A stretch of 32,049 bases of DNA from Minisyncoccota bacterium (GCA_938023415.1 CALHEE010000025.1:1-32049), one strand, 5' to 3'; positions 16,049 to 26,358 are shown, numbered from the stretch's first letter. The notes: generated from the sequence alone by a model not told the origin. Program-made: numbers and translations.

Positions 16049-18631
16049 CCCTTTCTTCACTACTCTAAAAGTCTCATGATCAATTCCTATTCTATCGCCC
16101 CTTTTAATTTCTTCTCTTAAGATAGCCTCTGCTAAAGCGTTTCCAATTTTGTCTTGAATTACCCTTTGCATTTGGCGAGCTCCAAATTCAGGACGGTACG
16201 CTAACTCAACGATTTTCTCTTTCAATGGGTCCTCAATAATAAAATCAATTTGTTTTTCTTTAAGTTGTTTTTGAATTTTTTTGAGAAGTAATTCAGCAAT
16301 CGATAAAAGATTTTCTTTGGTAAGAGGTTTGTATAAAACGACTGCATCAAATCTATTTAACAATTCTGGTCGAAAAATTCCATTTTCCACCAAAAAATTA
16401 ATTAATTGCTCGCGCGTTGTCGTCCAGTCTTTATTTTCTTTTGCTGCTTTAAAAATCATCTGGTAACCAGCATTGGAAGTAGCAATGATGATTGTATTTT
16501 TGAAGTCTACTTTTCTCCCTAACCCATCAGTCAAGTGACCCTCATCGAATACCTGCAAAAATAAATTTAAGATGTTAGGATGAGCTTTTTCAAATTCATC
16601 TAGCAAAATAAGAGAAAAAGGGTTTTCTCTTACCGGTGTAGTAAGTAGTCCCTCTTCCCCTGGGGATCCAATAAGCCGGGGAATATCTTCAACATTCTGA
16701 AATTCAGACATATCTAATCTAATCATTCGATTTTCTGAACCAAAATAAAACTCTGCTAACGCCTTGGCTGTTTCCGTTTTTCCTACTCCGGTAGGGCCCA
16801 AGAAAAGAAAACAGCCAATCGGCCCCCTTCTGATTGTTACCTGAGTCCTTGCTCTTCTCAGGGCTGCTGAAACTTCTTTTAAGGCTTCATCTTGATCAAC
16901 AACTCTTTGATGAAGTAGGTTTTCTAAATTGAGCAAAACTTCTTTTTCAGTTTTTTCCACCTCTCCTACTGGCACTTGAATTTTTTCACTCACTATTTTT
17001 GCAACATGTTTTGGTAAAAGAATTTTTTCTCTACTCTGGGCCAAATGAACCATTATTTCTTCCAAAAGATCTAAGGCTTTTTCCGGAAAGGGAGTAGCTG
17101 TAATGTATCTTTCACAATACTTAATAATATCGCGCAGAGCAGGAAAGGAAATTAGTTTTTGATATCTCTGTTCCAGTTTTAAAGCCAGTCTTTCTAAAAG
17201 CTTCAGAGTCTCTTGACGGGAAATTTCCGAGACTTCTATTTTTTCAAAAAAACTTAATAAAGAAGGGTTTTGTTCAATATTTCGGTGCAATCCCTCGTAG
17301 GTAGTAATACCGATTACTTGAAAATGAGGCGAAGAAATGTAGGGAGTTAAAATTCCAGAAATGTCAATCGTTCCTGCCCTGGCCATTTTTCCTCCTCCAA
17401 CAAAGTTGTGAAGTTCATCAATTACCAAAATTACATTTCCAGCTAGAATCACTTCCCTAAATATTCGCTCTAAAGTACTTTCTACTACTTCTAAACTTTC
17501 CAATTGAGCTAAAAGGGCAGGAAGATTTAATTGAACGATTCTTTTGTAATTCACCTCTGGTAAACTTTCCCCAAAAATACTTTTTTTGGCCAAAGCCAAG
17601 ATCATGCTTCTTCTTCCGCTTCCCGCCTCTCCTACAATGAGGGGATCGTTGCAGGCTTCCTTTCTGGCTAAAATTCTTTCCATTGCTTCGATTTCTTTTT
17701 GATGTCCGATGATCTCAGGATAACCCATTTTCATTACTTCCTTTGTAAGATCGATTGAATATTTGTCTAAGGTAATAGTATAACCTGCAGCAAAATCTTT
17801 ACCAATGGATCCGATTTTAGCTAAATTTTCCCACTCCCACCATTTTTTTCTTTTTTCTTCTTCCTTTTCTAGACTTTCTAACCACCAAGTCAAGCTTTCC
17901 ATGTCCTCAATTTTGAGATCAGCTTCAATTAAAATTTTTTTGAAAACAAGATCGTGCTTTGCCAAAGATAAAAAAAGATCTCCAATCTCAATTTTTTTGT
18001 GTCCTTTTTCTTCTGCTATTTTTAGAGCTTCTAAAATCGAATTTTCAAAGGTTTCAAAAGACTCTTCTTTGGTATTTTTCTTGCAAATTTTGAAATAGTC
18101 TTCTAATTTCTTTTTAATTATTCTTAAATCAAGAAGGCAGCGATAAAAGATAAAATTCACTTTTGGATTCAAGGTCAAAAGAGAATAAAACAAAACTGAA
18201 GAATTGAGGGGGATTCTCTTTGTCTTAGCAAATTTCTCCGCAAAAAAAACTGTTTTAGCAGATTCGAAATCAAGAAATTCTGCCAGATTATATTTTTCAG
18301 GGTTAGCAATCACTTTTTTCAATTCAACCTTGACTTTTGGATCTTTTAAATAGCAAAAAAATGCTTCTTGTGTCCAAAAAAGAACCCCAAAACTTAAAAA
18401 AATAATGGAGCTTCCCAATAATTTTTGGTTTAATTTTTGATCCAATTTAACTGGGAAAAAATCAATTCTTTGAGAAAAAAAGCCAAAGAGAAAAATAAAG
18501 AAGAAAAGGAGAAAAAAAATGAGGAAAACTTTTTTTAAAATGGGGGCGAATTTAAATCCTGGAGCGTTTTCCCAGCTTAATGCTTCAAAAATAGGTGCTT
18601 CTTCTAAGTTAAAATAAAAGCGAAAAGCCAT
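16040..18631 (-). CDS. ClpC/ClpA-like double AAA+ ATPase with N-terminal transmembrane segments
   Basis: D2 Walker A FLGPTGVGKTETAKALAEF, Walker B LILLDEFEKAHP; D1 GEAGSGRRSMILALA with VILVIDELHNFVGGG; hydrophobic segments near residues 30-55 and 70-95. Confidence 0.88.
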   Translation of the reverse strand: MAFRFYFNLEEAPIFEALSWENAPGFKFAPILKKVFLIFFLLFFFIFLFGFFSQRIDFFPVKLDQKLNQKLLGSSIIFLSFGVLFWTQEAFFCYLKDPKVKVELKKVIANPEKYNLAEFLDFESAKTVFFAEKFAKTKRIPLNSSVLFYSLLTLNPKVNFIFYRCLLDLRIIKKKLEDYFKICKKNTKEESFETFENSILEALKIAEEKGHKKIEIGDLFLSLAKHDLVFKKILIEADLKIEDMESLTWWLESLEKEEEKRKKWWEWENLAKIGSIGKDFAAGYTITLDKYSIDLTKEVMKMGYPEIIGHQKEIEAMERILARKEACNDPLIVGEAGSGRRSMILALAKKSIFGESLPEVNYKRIVQLNLPALLAQLESLEVVESTLERIFREVILAGNVILVIDELHNFVGGGKMARAGTIDISGILTPYISSPHFQVIGITTYEGLHRNIEQNPSLLSFFEKIEVSEISRQETLKLLERLALKLEQRYQKLISFPALRDIIKYCERYITATPFPEKALDLLEEIMVHLAQSREKILLPKHVAKIVSEKIQVPVGEVEKTEKEVLLNLENLLHQRVVDQDEALKEVSAALRRARTQVTIRRGPIGCFLFLGPTGVGKTETAKALAEFYFGSENRMIRLDMSEFQNVEDIPRLIGSPGEEGLLTTPVRENPFSLILLDEFEKAHPNILNLFLQVFDEGHLTDGLGRKVDFKNTIIIATSNAGYQMIFKAAKENKDWTTTREQLINFLVENGIFRPELLNRFDAVVLYKPLTKENLLSIAELLLKKIQKQLKEKQIDFIIEDPLKEKIVELAYRPEFGARQMQRVIQDKIGNALAEAILREEIKRGDRIGIDHETFRVVKKGSF

Positions 18632-19016
18632 AAAAAAAGGCCAAAATTAGAAAAAGAGGCAGAAATATCCAAAAAATGATCACTAAAACACCAGTAAAAA
18701 TGAGAAAAATTTCAAATAGAGTGCCCACGATAATTAGCGGAAAACGAAAGATCATTCCCATGATTCTTGAAATTAAATTTGAAAAAGCAGTTTCTAAAAT
18801 TTTTCCCAAATCAAAGCCTCTGGTTGGATATTCCCATTTGTATCTATGGAAATGAGAAAAGAAAGTGGTCAAAAGTAAAGGAACGGAAAAATAATATAAA
18901 CCAAACTTAAGAAAATTTTTCCAAATTTCTAAAAGCCTTTTTGGCATGAAAGAAAAATGCCACTGCCACCAGGAAAACAAAATGCTTTTCCTTTTTAACC
19001 CTTCTAATATCTGCAT
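18609..19016 (-). CDS. Small multi-TM membrane protein of unknown function, overlapping the ClpC-like gene
   Basis: 135 aa, C-terminal hydrophobic block LIIVGTLFEIFLIFTGVLVIIFWIFLPLFLILAFF; 23-nt overlap with downstream gene. Confidence 0.7.
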   Translation of the reverse strand: MQILEGLKRKSILFSWWQWHFSFMPKRLLEIWKNFLKFGLYYFSVPLLLTTFFSHFHRYKWEYPTRGFDLGKILETAFSNLISRIMGMIFRFPLIIVGTLFEIFLIFTGVLVIIFWIFLPLFLILAFFYGFSLLF

Positions 19017-19019
19017 AAA

Positions 19020-19370
19020 TTAACCCTTGATCATCTTAATACCAAGACTGCTAATTTGACTGCCTCCAAAAATTAAAAGGCCAGCAAAAATTGACCAAGA
19101 GATCAAATTTAAAAATTTTAGGACCATTTTTTCAGGAAAGATTTCTTTTAATTGTTCACTAACAATTTTTTCTAATTCCTTTTGAATTTCATTTTGAAAA
19201 CCAGAGACCTTTGTTTTTTGGGCAGAATCTGTTTTTGGTTTTTCCATTTGAAAAATTTCTGGAGCTTTTTCTTTACCAGTAAAGATATTGTAACTGGAAT
19301 ATAAACTCCAAAATATAATTCCTATCCCCCCTATCAAAAAAATCCAACCAAAAATTTTTACAAATTTCAT
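19020..19370 (-). CDS. Small two-TM protein of unknown function
   Basis: 116 aa, TM at both ends with a charged middle; 3 nt from next gene, same operon. Confidence 0.65.
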   Translation of the reverse strand: MKFVKIFGWIFLIGGIGIIFWSLYSSYNIFTGKEKAPEIFQMEKPKTDSAQKTKVSGFQNEIQKELEKIVSEQLKEIFPEKMVLKFLNLISWSIFAGLLIFGGSQISSLGIKMIKG

Positions 19371-19503
19371 ATTAATTAATTATATCCTCTTTTAAAATCT
19401 CCTCCAATTGTTCAAAAACATCTGAAGGAATAATTGACCTTTGACCAGCTGGGTTCTTCCAAGATAGCGCCAGGCACTAATGATTTTAATTTTTGTATTT
19501 TTG

Positions 19504-19535
19504 ATTTTGAATTTTGAATTTTGAATTTTGAATTT
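19504..19535. repeat. Heptanucleotide tandem repeat (ATTTTGA)x4.5
   Basis: attttga at 19504, 19511, 19518, 19525 plus partial. Confidence 0.95.
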
Positions 19536-19763
19536 AATATCTCATCCATTACCTAAGCTTCAGTCTGATTTTTTTGGTGCCAGTAATTTGCATGGTAGTG
19601 ATCGTTCCTGGGGCTATTCCCTATTCTTGTTTCTCTGGCTTTTTCAAAATGACACTGGCGCATTTTTTCCTTTGAATGTCTGGTCCAAAGAATTTCTTTG
19701 TTACCAAAAAAGCTTCCAAGACATTTTCTTTGAATTTATTTTACCGAAAAAAGAAAAATAATT

Positions 19764-19793
19764 CAATAAAAAAGCTCAGGATTTCTCCTGAGC
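19764..19793 (-). terminator. Rho-independent terminator downstream of tgt / relic ORF
   Basis: Minus strand GCTCAGGA-GAAA-TCCTGAGC-TTTTTTATT; contains the TGA stop of the relic frame. Confidence 0.85.
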
Positions 19794-20040
19794 CTTAAAC
19801 CAAAATTCTTCACCAAAAAGAGCATAATTGATCATTTTTTCCATCATCGGTTCACTTAAAGAGAGGTTGGCTACCTCATTTGGCGTCACCAGCTTTGATC
19901 ATTATTTTCATAAAATTCCAATCTGAGCACAGCTACAATATCAAAAAATGTGGGCTTTTAAGAACAAAAAATTCTTGTTGGCAGTTAAGAAAATGCTTTA
20001 GTTAAAGGGCGATCCCCAATTCCTCCCAGAAAGATCAAAT
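19776..20040 (-). pseudogene. Probable decayed gene relics (unidentified family)
   Basis: Coding-like peptides in shifting frames: LIFLGGIGDRPLTKAFS*, KPTFFDIVAVLRLEFYENNDQSW*, KLVTPNEVANLSLSEPMMEKMINYALFGEEFWFKAQEKS*. Confidence 0.4.
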
Positions 20041-21183
20041 TTCGTCCCTTTTTATTCTTTCTCTTATTTCCTCAACAAAATTATTGAAAAAATAAAGATT
20101 ATGAAAACTGACCAATTTTTTCCCTGTTATTTCTTCTGCCCTAAATAAATGGCAAAGATAATTTCTCTTGTAGTTTTGACAAACAAAGCAATGGCAATCT
20201 TTATCAATGGGATTTTTATCTTTTAAAAATTTACTTTTTGTCAAATTCAATTTTCCTTTTTTGCTAAAGGCTATTCCATGGCGGGCATAATGGGTGGGAA
20301 CGGTACAATCAAAAAGATCAATACCTGCTTTAATAACCTTTTCAATGTCCTCAAGATAACCAATGCCTAATAGGTGTCTAGGTTTTTTCTCATTTAAGTT
20401 TGGTATTACCCAATCTAAAATTTTAAACATTTCCTTTTTATTTCTTCCCAAATCTCCACCTATGCCAAAGCCATCAAAATCTAAAGAGCTAATAAATTTG
20501 GCGCTCGCTTCTCTTAAATCTTTAAACCTTGATCCCTGAACAATACCAAAAATAGCTTGGTCTGATTTTTTTTCTTTCAAACAAGTTTTTGCCCACAAAT
20601 GAGTTCTTTCTAATGCCTTTTTAACATATTGATAACTTGCCAGAGGGCTGGTGCATTCGTCAAATGCAAAAATAATATCTGCCCCTAAGGCTTCTTGAAT
20701 TTTGATCGATTCTTTTGGACCTAAAAATAATTCTTTACCATCAAAAGGTGATCGAAAAAAAACGCCATCTTGAGTAATTTTAAGAAATTTTGGTTGGGAA
20801 CCATTTTTAATGTTTTCTAAATTTTCTTTTCCGGGAAAGTATTTCAAAATTTTTCCTACCTTTTGGTCAAAACCGAAACCTAAAGAAAAAACCTGAAAAC
20901 CTCCAGAATCAGTCATTAAAGGAGCTGGCCAATTCATAAACTGATGAAGGCCACCTGCTAACTGGACAATTTTTTCCCCTGGCTTCAAATGTAAATGAAA
21001 AGTGTTAGCGATTAAAATTTGGGTTTTTGTTTCTTTTACCTCCCTGCTGTCTAAGGTTTTCACTACAGCTTGGGTGGCTACTGGAACTAAGCTGGGTGTT
21101 AAAACTTCACCATGAGGAGTTTTTATTAGACCTAAACGAGCTTTACTTTTTTTAGATTTTTTCAAAATTTTAAATTCAATCAT
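20035..21183 (-). CDS. tgt: Queuine/preQ1 tRNA-ribosyltransferase Tgt
   Basis: MTDSGGFQVFSLG, GIVQGSRFKDLR, DLFDCTVPTHYARHGIAF, zinc site CHCFVCQNYKRNYLCHLF. Confidence 0.95.
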   Translation of the reverse strand: MIEFKILKKSKKSKARLGLIKTPHGEVLTPSLVPVATQAVVKTLDSREVKETKTQILIANTFHLHLKPGEKIVQLAGGLHQFMNWPAPLMTDSGGFQVFSLGFGFDQKVGKILKYFPGKENLENIKNGSQPKFLKITQDGVFFRSPFDGKELFLGPKESIKIQEALGADIIFAFDECTSPLASYQYVKKALERTHLWAKTCLKEKKSDQAIFGIVQGSRFKDLREASAKFISSLDFDGFGIGGDLGRNKKEMFKILDWVIPNLNEKKPRHLLGIGYLEDIEKVIKAGIDLFDCTVPTHYARHGIAFSKKGKLNLTKSKFLKDKNPIDKDCHCFVCQNYKRNYLCHLFRAEEITGKKLVSFHNLYFFNNFVEEIRERIKRDEI

Positions 21184-21363
21184 TGTTGAAAAATTTTTTC
21201 GAATTTTCTATACAATCTTAACAAATTTAACTCAGAAATTAAAGAAAAATAAAATCTCTCTTGCTTGGACCTTTCAAAATTAATTTGAGTAGCGAAGAGA
21301 ATTTTGGTATACTTACTATTGAAATCATCAAGCTTACGAATTTTTTCAATTCGCTATATATTA

Positions 21364-21480
21364 ATGAAAGAAAATCCCCAAAAGAATGACCCAAAAATTT
21401 TAATTCAATTAGCAAAAAGGGGTGATAAAGAGACGTTTGGCCGTCTTTATGAATTATATTTTGTTCCAATTTTTCGTTAA
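21364..21480 (+). pseudogene. Truncated ECF-type RNA polymerase sigma factor (N-terminal region 2 only)
   Basis: Translation MKENPQKNDPKILIQLAKRGDKETFGRLYELYFVPIFR* matches the start of sigma70 region 2; further disrupted coding-like frame to about 21670 (TVPEILDLFSNQKAHLKEIFQTIKSLKK...). Confidence 0.6.
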
Positions 21481-21704
21481 GAAATCTTGGAAAAAATCTG
21501 AAAAAGAAAAACTGTTCCTGAAATTTTAGATTTATTTTCTAACCAAAAAGCACATTTAAAAGAGATTTTTCAAACGATAAAGAGTTTAAAGAAAAGAAGA
21601 AGTCATACCTTCAAAAAACTCCTTTTGAAAATTTTTTCTCAACTTCCCATTTCAAAGGTCGACTTTCCTTAATAAATGCAATTAAAAACCAATATTTGCT
21701 GGAT

Positions 21705-22034
21705 ATGAATTGGAAAATTATTGTTCCGTTAACTCTGCTTGTCCTTGTGCTCACTTTTTTAATTACTACTCAGTTTGGCGGAAAAAAACCACCAGTTACA
21801 GGTCCTACCCAAATTGGGCAACAACCCTCAGCTAAAGAATATCCAGAAGAACCTAGCTTCAAACTACCGATTGCAACCGGTGATATTGATGAAGCAACAA
21901 ATTCTTTCTTGATGGATTCTCTTGAAGAGAAAAGCCAGCTTGTTAAAGCTTTAGATGAAGATGTTGCGATCGTTGATTTAGACAGGGAGGCTATCAATGA
22001 TTTTGCTCAAGTTTACAATGAAAATGATTTCTAA
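21705..22034 (+). CDS. Small membrane-anchored protein of unknown function
   Basis: MNWKIIVPLTLLVLVLTFLITTQFGGKKPP N-terminal TM then acidic extracellular tail; start moved from TTG 21696 to ATG. Confidence 0.6.
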   Translation: MNWKIIVPLTLLVLVLTFLITTQFGGKKPPVTGPTQIGQQPSAKEYPEEPSFKLPIATGDIDEATNSFLMDSLEEKSQLVKALDEDVAIVDLDREAINDFAQVYNENDF

Positions 22035-22035
22035 T

Positions 22036-22791
22036 ATGAGAACAAAATTTAAAAGCCACTTTATATATTATCTTTTAATTCTGGCTTTAAGTTTAAGTTT
22101 CTTGAGTCCATCTTTATCGTTTGCTCAAACTGGGAAAGGTAATGAGAGCTTTTTTTGTAAAAGATTGCCAGAGATAAAAACAAAAATGGAACAAAAAATG
22201 GCTGAAGCTGAAGCGAAAATTCAAGAACGTCAAGAAAAAAGAATCAGCTTTATCGAAAATAAAAGAAATGAAAGAAACAACATAATTCAAAAACATCGGG
22301 CCAGATGGGATGCCAATCGACAAGAACATTACGCCAAACTGGAAGAAAGAGCAAAAAACGAAACCCAAAAGCAAGCAGTTGTTGAATTTCAAAGGGCAGT
22401 GGAGAGAGCGGTAAATACTCGGCGAACAGCCATTGATACCGCAAATTCCGAATTTCAGGCAATCGTTGACCGAGCAATTGCTGATCGGAAAATAGCCATA
22501 GAAAGAGCAAGGAGAACATTTAAAGATGCAGTCAGTGGCGCTTTTGAAAAAGCGGAATTAGAGTGTGCAATGGGTATTGACCCTAAAACTGTCCGCCAAA
22601 ACCTGCATGCAAATTTGAAGACAGCTCAAGAGAAATTTAAAAGCGACCTGGAGACAATTGGAAAGATAGGAGAAATCGTAAAATCAGCGGCCGAAACTCG
22701 CAAACAAGCAATCGAAAGGGCTATCCAAGATTTTAAAACCGCAATAGAGGAGGCAAAAGAAAATTTAAAATCAGCCTTTGCTGAAAAATAA
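22036..22791 (+). CDS. Exported coiled-coil protein with 22-residue repeats
   Basis: Signal peptide ...LLILALSLSFLSPSLSFAQ; three 22-aa units VNTRRTAIDTANSEFQAIVDRA / IADRKIAIERARRTFKDAVSGA / AETRKQAIERAIQDFKTAIEEA. Confidence 0.75.
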   Translation: MRTKFKSHFIYYLLILALSLSFLSPSLSFAQTGKGNESFFCKRLPEIKTKMEQKMAEAEAKIQERQEKRISFIENKRNERNNIIQKHRARWDANRQEHYAKLEERAKNETQKQAVVEFQRAVERAVNTRRTAIDTANSEFQAIVDRAIADRKIAIERARRTFKDAVSGAFEKAELECAMGIDPKTVRQNLHANLKTAQEKFKSDLETIGKIGEIVKSAAETRKQAIERAIQDFKTAIEEAKENLKSAFAEK

Positions 22792-22823
22792 AGAAATCAT
22801 CGAAAAGCTAAGAACAAATGTTT

Positions 22824-22855
22824 AAAAAATCCAGCCTTATTGGCTGGATTTTTCT
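22824..22855. terminator. Bidirectional rho-independent terminator between the coiled-coil gene (+) and tRNA-Ile (-)
   Basis: AAAAAATCCAGCC-TTATT-GGCTGGATTTTTC, A/T runs on both sides. Confidence 0.85.
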
Positions 22856-22858
22856 TGA

Positions 22859-22930
22859 TGGGTGTGGTAGGAATCGAACCTACGACCTCCATTTTATCAG
22901 AATGGCGTTCTGCCACTGAACTACACACCC
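22859..22930 (-). tRNA. tRNA-Ile (GAT anticodon), CCA not encoded
   Basis: GGGTGTG TA GTTC AGTGGCA GAAC G CCATT CTGATAA AATGG AGGTC GTAGG TTCGATT CCTAC CACACCC A cloverleaf. Confidence 0.93.
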
Positions 22931-22934
22931 AAGA

Positions 22935-23492
22935 TCATTTTTCTAAAACGAATAATATTTTTTGAGCAAAAAAATTATAAAATTTTTTTTGGGCTAAAAT
23001 TTTAAGTCCTAAGCTTTCAAAGATTTTTTTCCATTCCTTTTCACTCTTAAATTCTCCATGGCCTTGATCCTTGAAAAAAATTTTGTAAGAAAAATGATGA
23101 ATTTTGCAATAGAGCTTAGAGAAAATTCCCTCGGGAAGGTCTTCAAAAATAATAATTCTTCTGGCCACTCTTTTGGCTTCCTTCAAAAGAAAGATGGGAT
23201 CTAGGGTATGATGCAAAACATAACTAATTAAAACTATATCAAAAGAATCATCTTCAAAGGGAAGGTCTTTTCTCTCGAGTTTTTGAAAAGGCAAGGGAGC
23301 TATTCTTTTGTCAACGATATCTACCCCTAAAACTTTTGCCCCAAAATATTCTTGGAATTTTTCTCCTATAATCCCTGAACCACATCCTAAATCAAGAATC
23401 TTGGCGCCTTTTTCAATAAAATCTTGAGACATCCCACACATTCTTTGGCCTGCTTTTTGAAAAACTTTTTTAAAGAGCAAATAATAAATCAT
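22935..23492 (-). CDS. Class I SAM-dependent methyltransferase
   Basis: ILDLGCGSGIIGEKFQEYFGAKVLGVDI, LPFEDDSFDIVLISYVLHHTLDP. Confidence 0.88.
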   Translation of the reverse strand: MIYYLLFKKVFQKAGQRMCGMSQDFIEKGAKILDLGCGSGIIGEKFQEYFGAKVLGVDIVDKRIAPLPFQKLERKDLPFEDDSFDIVLISYVLHHTLDPIFLLKEAKRVARRIIIFEDLPEGIFSKLYCKIHHFSYKIFFKDQGHGEFKSEKEWKKIFESLGLKILAQKKFYNFFAQKILFVLEK

Positions 23493-23962
23493 TTTTTCTT
23501 ACTAAAACTTGCGAAAACCAAATCTGGAATTAAATTTTTAAGTTCCTTTGGGTTAATTTTGATGGAAAAATTATAATCTCCCCCATTCAAAATAATCTCT
23601 TTTTCTTTCATTAATCTCTTGTCTATGAAAGTAGGAATCTTCCACAAAAAACCAAAAGGAGGAATGGCCCCAACTTTTGCTCCCTTTAGTTTATTTTTAA
23701 TTAATTTTTCTGAGGCTAACTCAATTTTTTTTCCCTTTGTAACTTTTTTTATCTTTTTCAGATCTAAAATGCAATCAGCTGGAATTACTCCTAAAACTAA
23801 ATCTCTGTCTTTTTTTATCACTAAAGTTTTTCCGACAATTTTTTGGGGCACCTTTAAAGTCTGGGCCTTGTCGAAAGCAGTATAGACTGTTTTGTGTTCC
23901 AAAATTTCAAATTTAACCTTGCTTTTTTCTAAAAACTTAAGAATTTTTTTGGGTATCGCCAT
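23489..23962 (-). CDS. YbaK/EbsC-family aminoacyl-tRNA deacylase-like protein
   Basis: EILEHKTVYTAFDKAQTLKVPQKIVGKTLVIK, ASEKLI..., KVGAIPPFGFLWKIPTFIDKRLM, GGDYNFSIKINPKEL. Confidence 0.85.
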   Translation of the reverse strand: MAIPKKILKFLEKSKVKFEILEHKTVYTAFDKAQTLKVPQKIVGKTLVIKKDRDLVLGVIPADCILDLKKIKKVTKGKKIELASEKLIKNKLKGAKVGAIPPFGFLWKIPTFIDKRLMKEKEIILNGGDYNFSIKINPKELKNLIPDLVFASFSKKK

Positions 23963-23983
23963 ACTTTGCTATTAATTTAACAA

Positions 23984-24010
23984 AAATAAAAAAGCCTGTC
24001 AAAGGCTAAG
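23984..24010 (-). terminator. Rho-independent terminator after 16S rRNA
   Basis: Minus strand AGCCT-TTGAC-AGGCT followed by TTTTTTATTTTTG. Confidence 0.8.
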
Positions 24011-24030
24011 TGAAGAAGGTAAGTTTCTTA

Positions 24031-24045
24031 GAGTTGCCCCGGATC
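24031..24045 (-). other. 3' half of pre-16S processing stem
   Basis: gagttgccccggatc is complementary (14/15) to gattcggggcaactc at 25675-25689. Confidence 0.75.
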
Positions 24046-24127
24046 GAGATTTTAAGGCTCCTCGATCAACACCTTAGGGTTAAAGAGAGAATTCTCACTC
24101 TTCAACCCCAGTCGACACTTAAAATTC

Positions 24128-25670
<1,543 letters not shown>

Positions 25671-25674
25671 GGAA

Positions 25675-25689
25675 GATTCGGGGCAACTC
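25675..25689 (-). other. 5' half of pre-16S processing stem
   Basis: See 24031-24045. Confidence 0.75.
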
Positions 25690-25843
25690 AAAAAAACCAC
25701 CTTTTCAATATTAAATTTTAAAAGGTCTTTCCTTCTCTTCATGCCACTCCATCAATCTTTCTCGCCTTTTCTCTTCTTACTCTTTATTTACAACCTTCTT
25801 TTTTTTGTTTTTTTTCTTTCTTAGCCATATCTTTCTTTATTTA

Positions 25844-25871
25844 ATTTTAATTACTAAAAAACTCTTGTCAA
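25844..25871 (-). promoter_or_regulatory. Candidate 16S promoter, -35 in the loop of the tRNA-Thr terminator hairpin
   Basis: Minus strand TTGACA (25866-25871) - 16 nt - TAAAAT (25844-25849); hairpin AAACTCTT-GAC-AAGAGTTT-TTT. Confidence 0.55.
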
Positions 25872-25896
25872 GAGTTTGAGGGTCTTTTCTCTCTTG

Positions 25897-25968
25897 AGCC
25901 GAGGGTGGGATTCGAACCCACGACTTGCTGTTTACAAAACAGCTACTCTACCGCTGAGTTACCTCGGC
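25897..25968 (-). tRNA. tRNA-Thr (TGT anticodon), CCA not encoded
   Basis: GCCGAGG TA ACTC AGCGGTA GAGT A GCTGT TTTGTAA ACAGC AAGTC GTGGG TTCGAAT CCCAC CCTCGGC T. Confidence 0.94.
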
Positions 25969-26007
25969 AAAAATTTCCTTTTTACTCTGAATTTTGAGGG
26001 AAAAATT

Positions 26008-26355
26008 TCACTCCTCCTTAATTGCTTTTTTTATCTCCTCCCAATAATGATCTTCTTTTACTTTCTTTTTTTGCGCTTTTTCTCTTAATCTCTGAAGCCA
26101 ATGCCAAGTTTTAACATCTGCTTTCAGTACTAAGATCCTAATTTTATATATCACTTTTTGCAAAAAAGATTCAAGAGAAAAATTTTTTAAGGGATAATAC
26201 TTTTTTATTTTTCTCTTTAAATTTGAAAATAAACTTTCTTTAGGAAGGGTTTCAACTTCTGGTAAGGTAAGTAAAATGGGAATTTTCCGCCATACCATCG
26301 TCACCATTCCTAAAAAGCTCCCAATAAAGATGACAATTGCGATAATTTCTGCCAT
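26008..26355 (-). CDS. Small single-TM protein of unknown function
   Basis: 115 aa; N-terminal TM then basic region; 3 nt downstream of tsf. Confidence 0.6.
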   Translation of the reverse strand: MAEIIAIVIFIGSFLGMVTMVWRKIPILLTLPEVETLPKESLFSNLKRKIKKYYPLKNFSLESFLQKVIYKIRILVLKADVKTWHWLQRLREKAQKKKVKEDHYWEEIKKAIKEE

Positions 26356-26358
26356 AAA

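Noticed and set aside
19528-19761. ORF 19528..19761 (+), 77 aa
   Set aside because: No SD, no motifs; overlaps minus-strand relic frames in a decayed region.
21239-21469. ORF 21239..21469 (-), 76 aa
   Set aside because: Antisense to the recognisable sigma-factor fragment; not protein-like.
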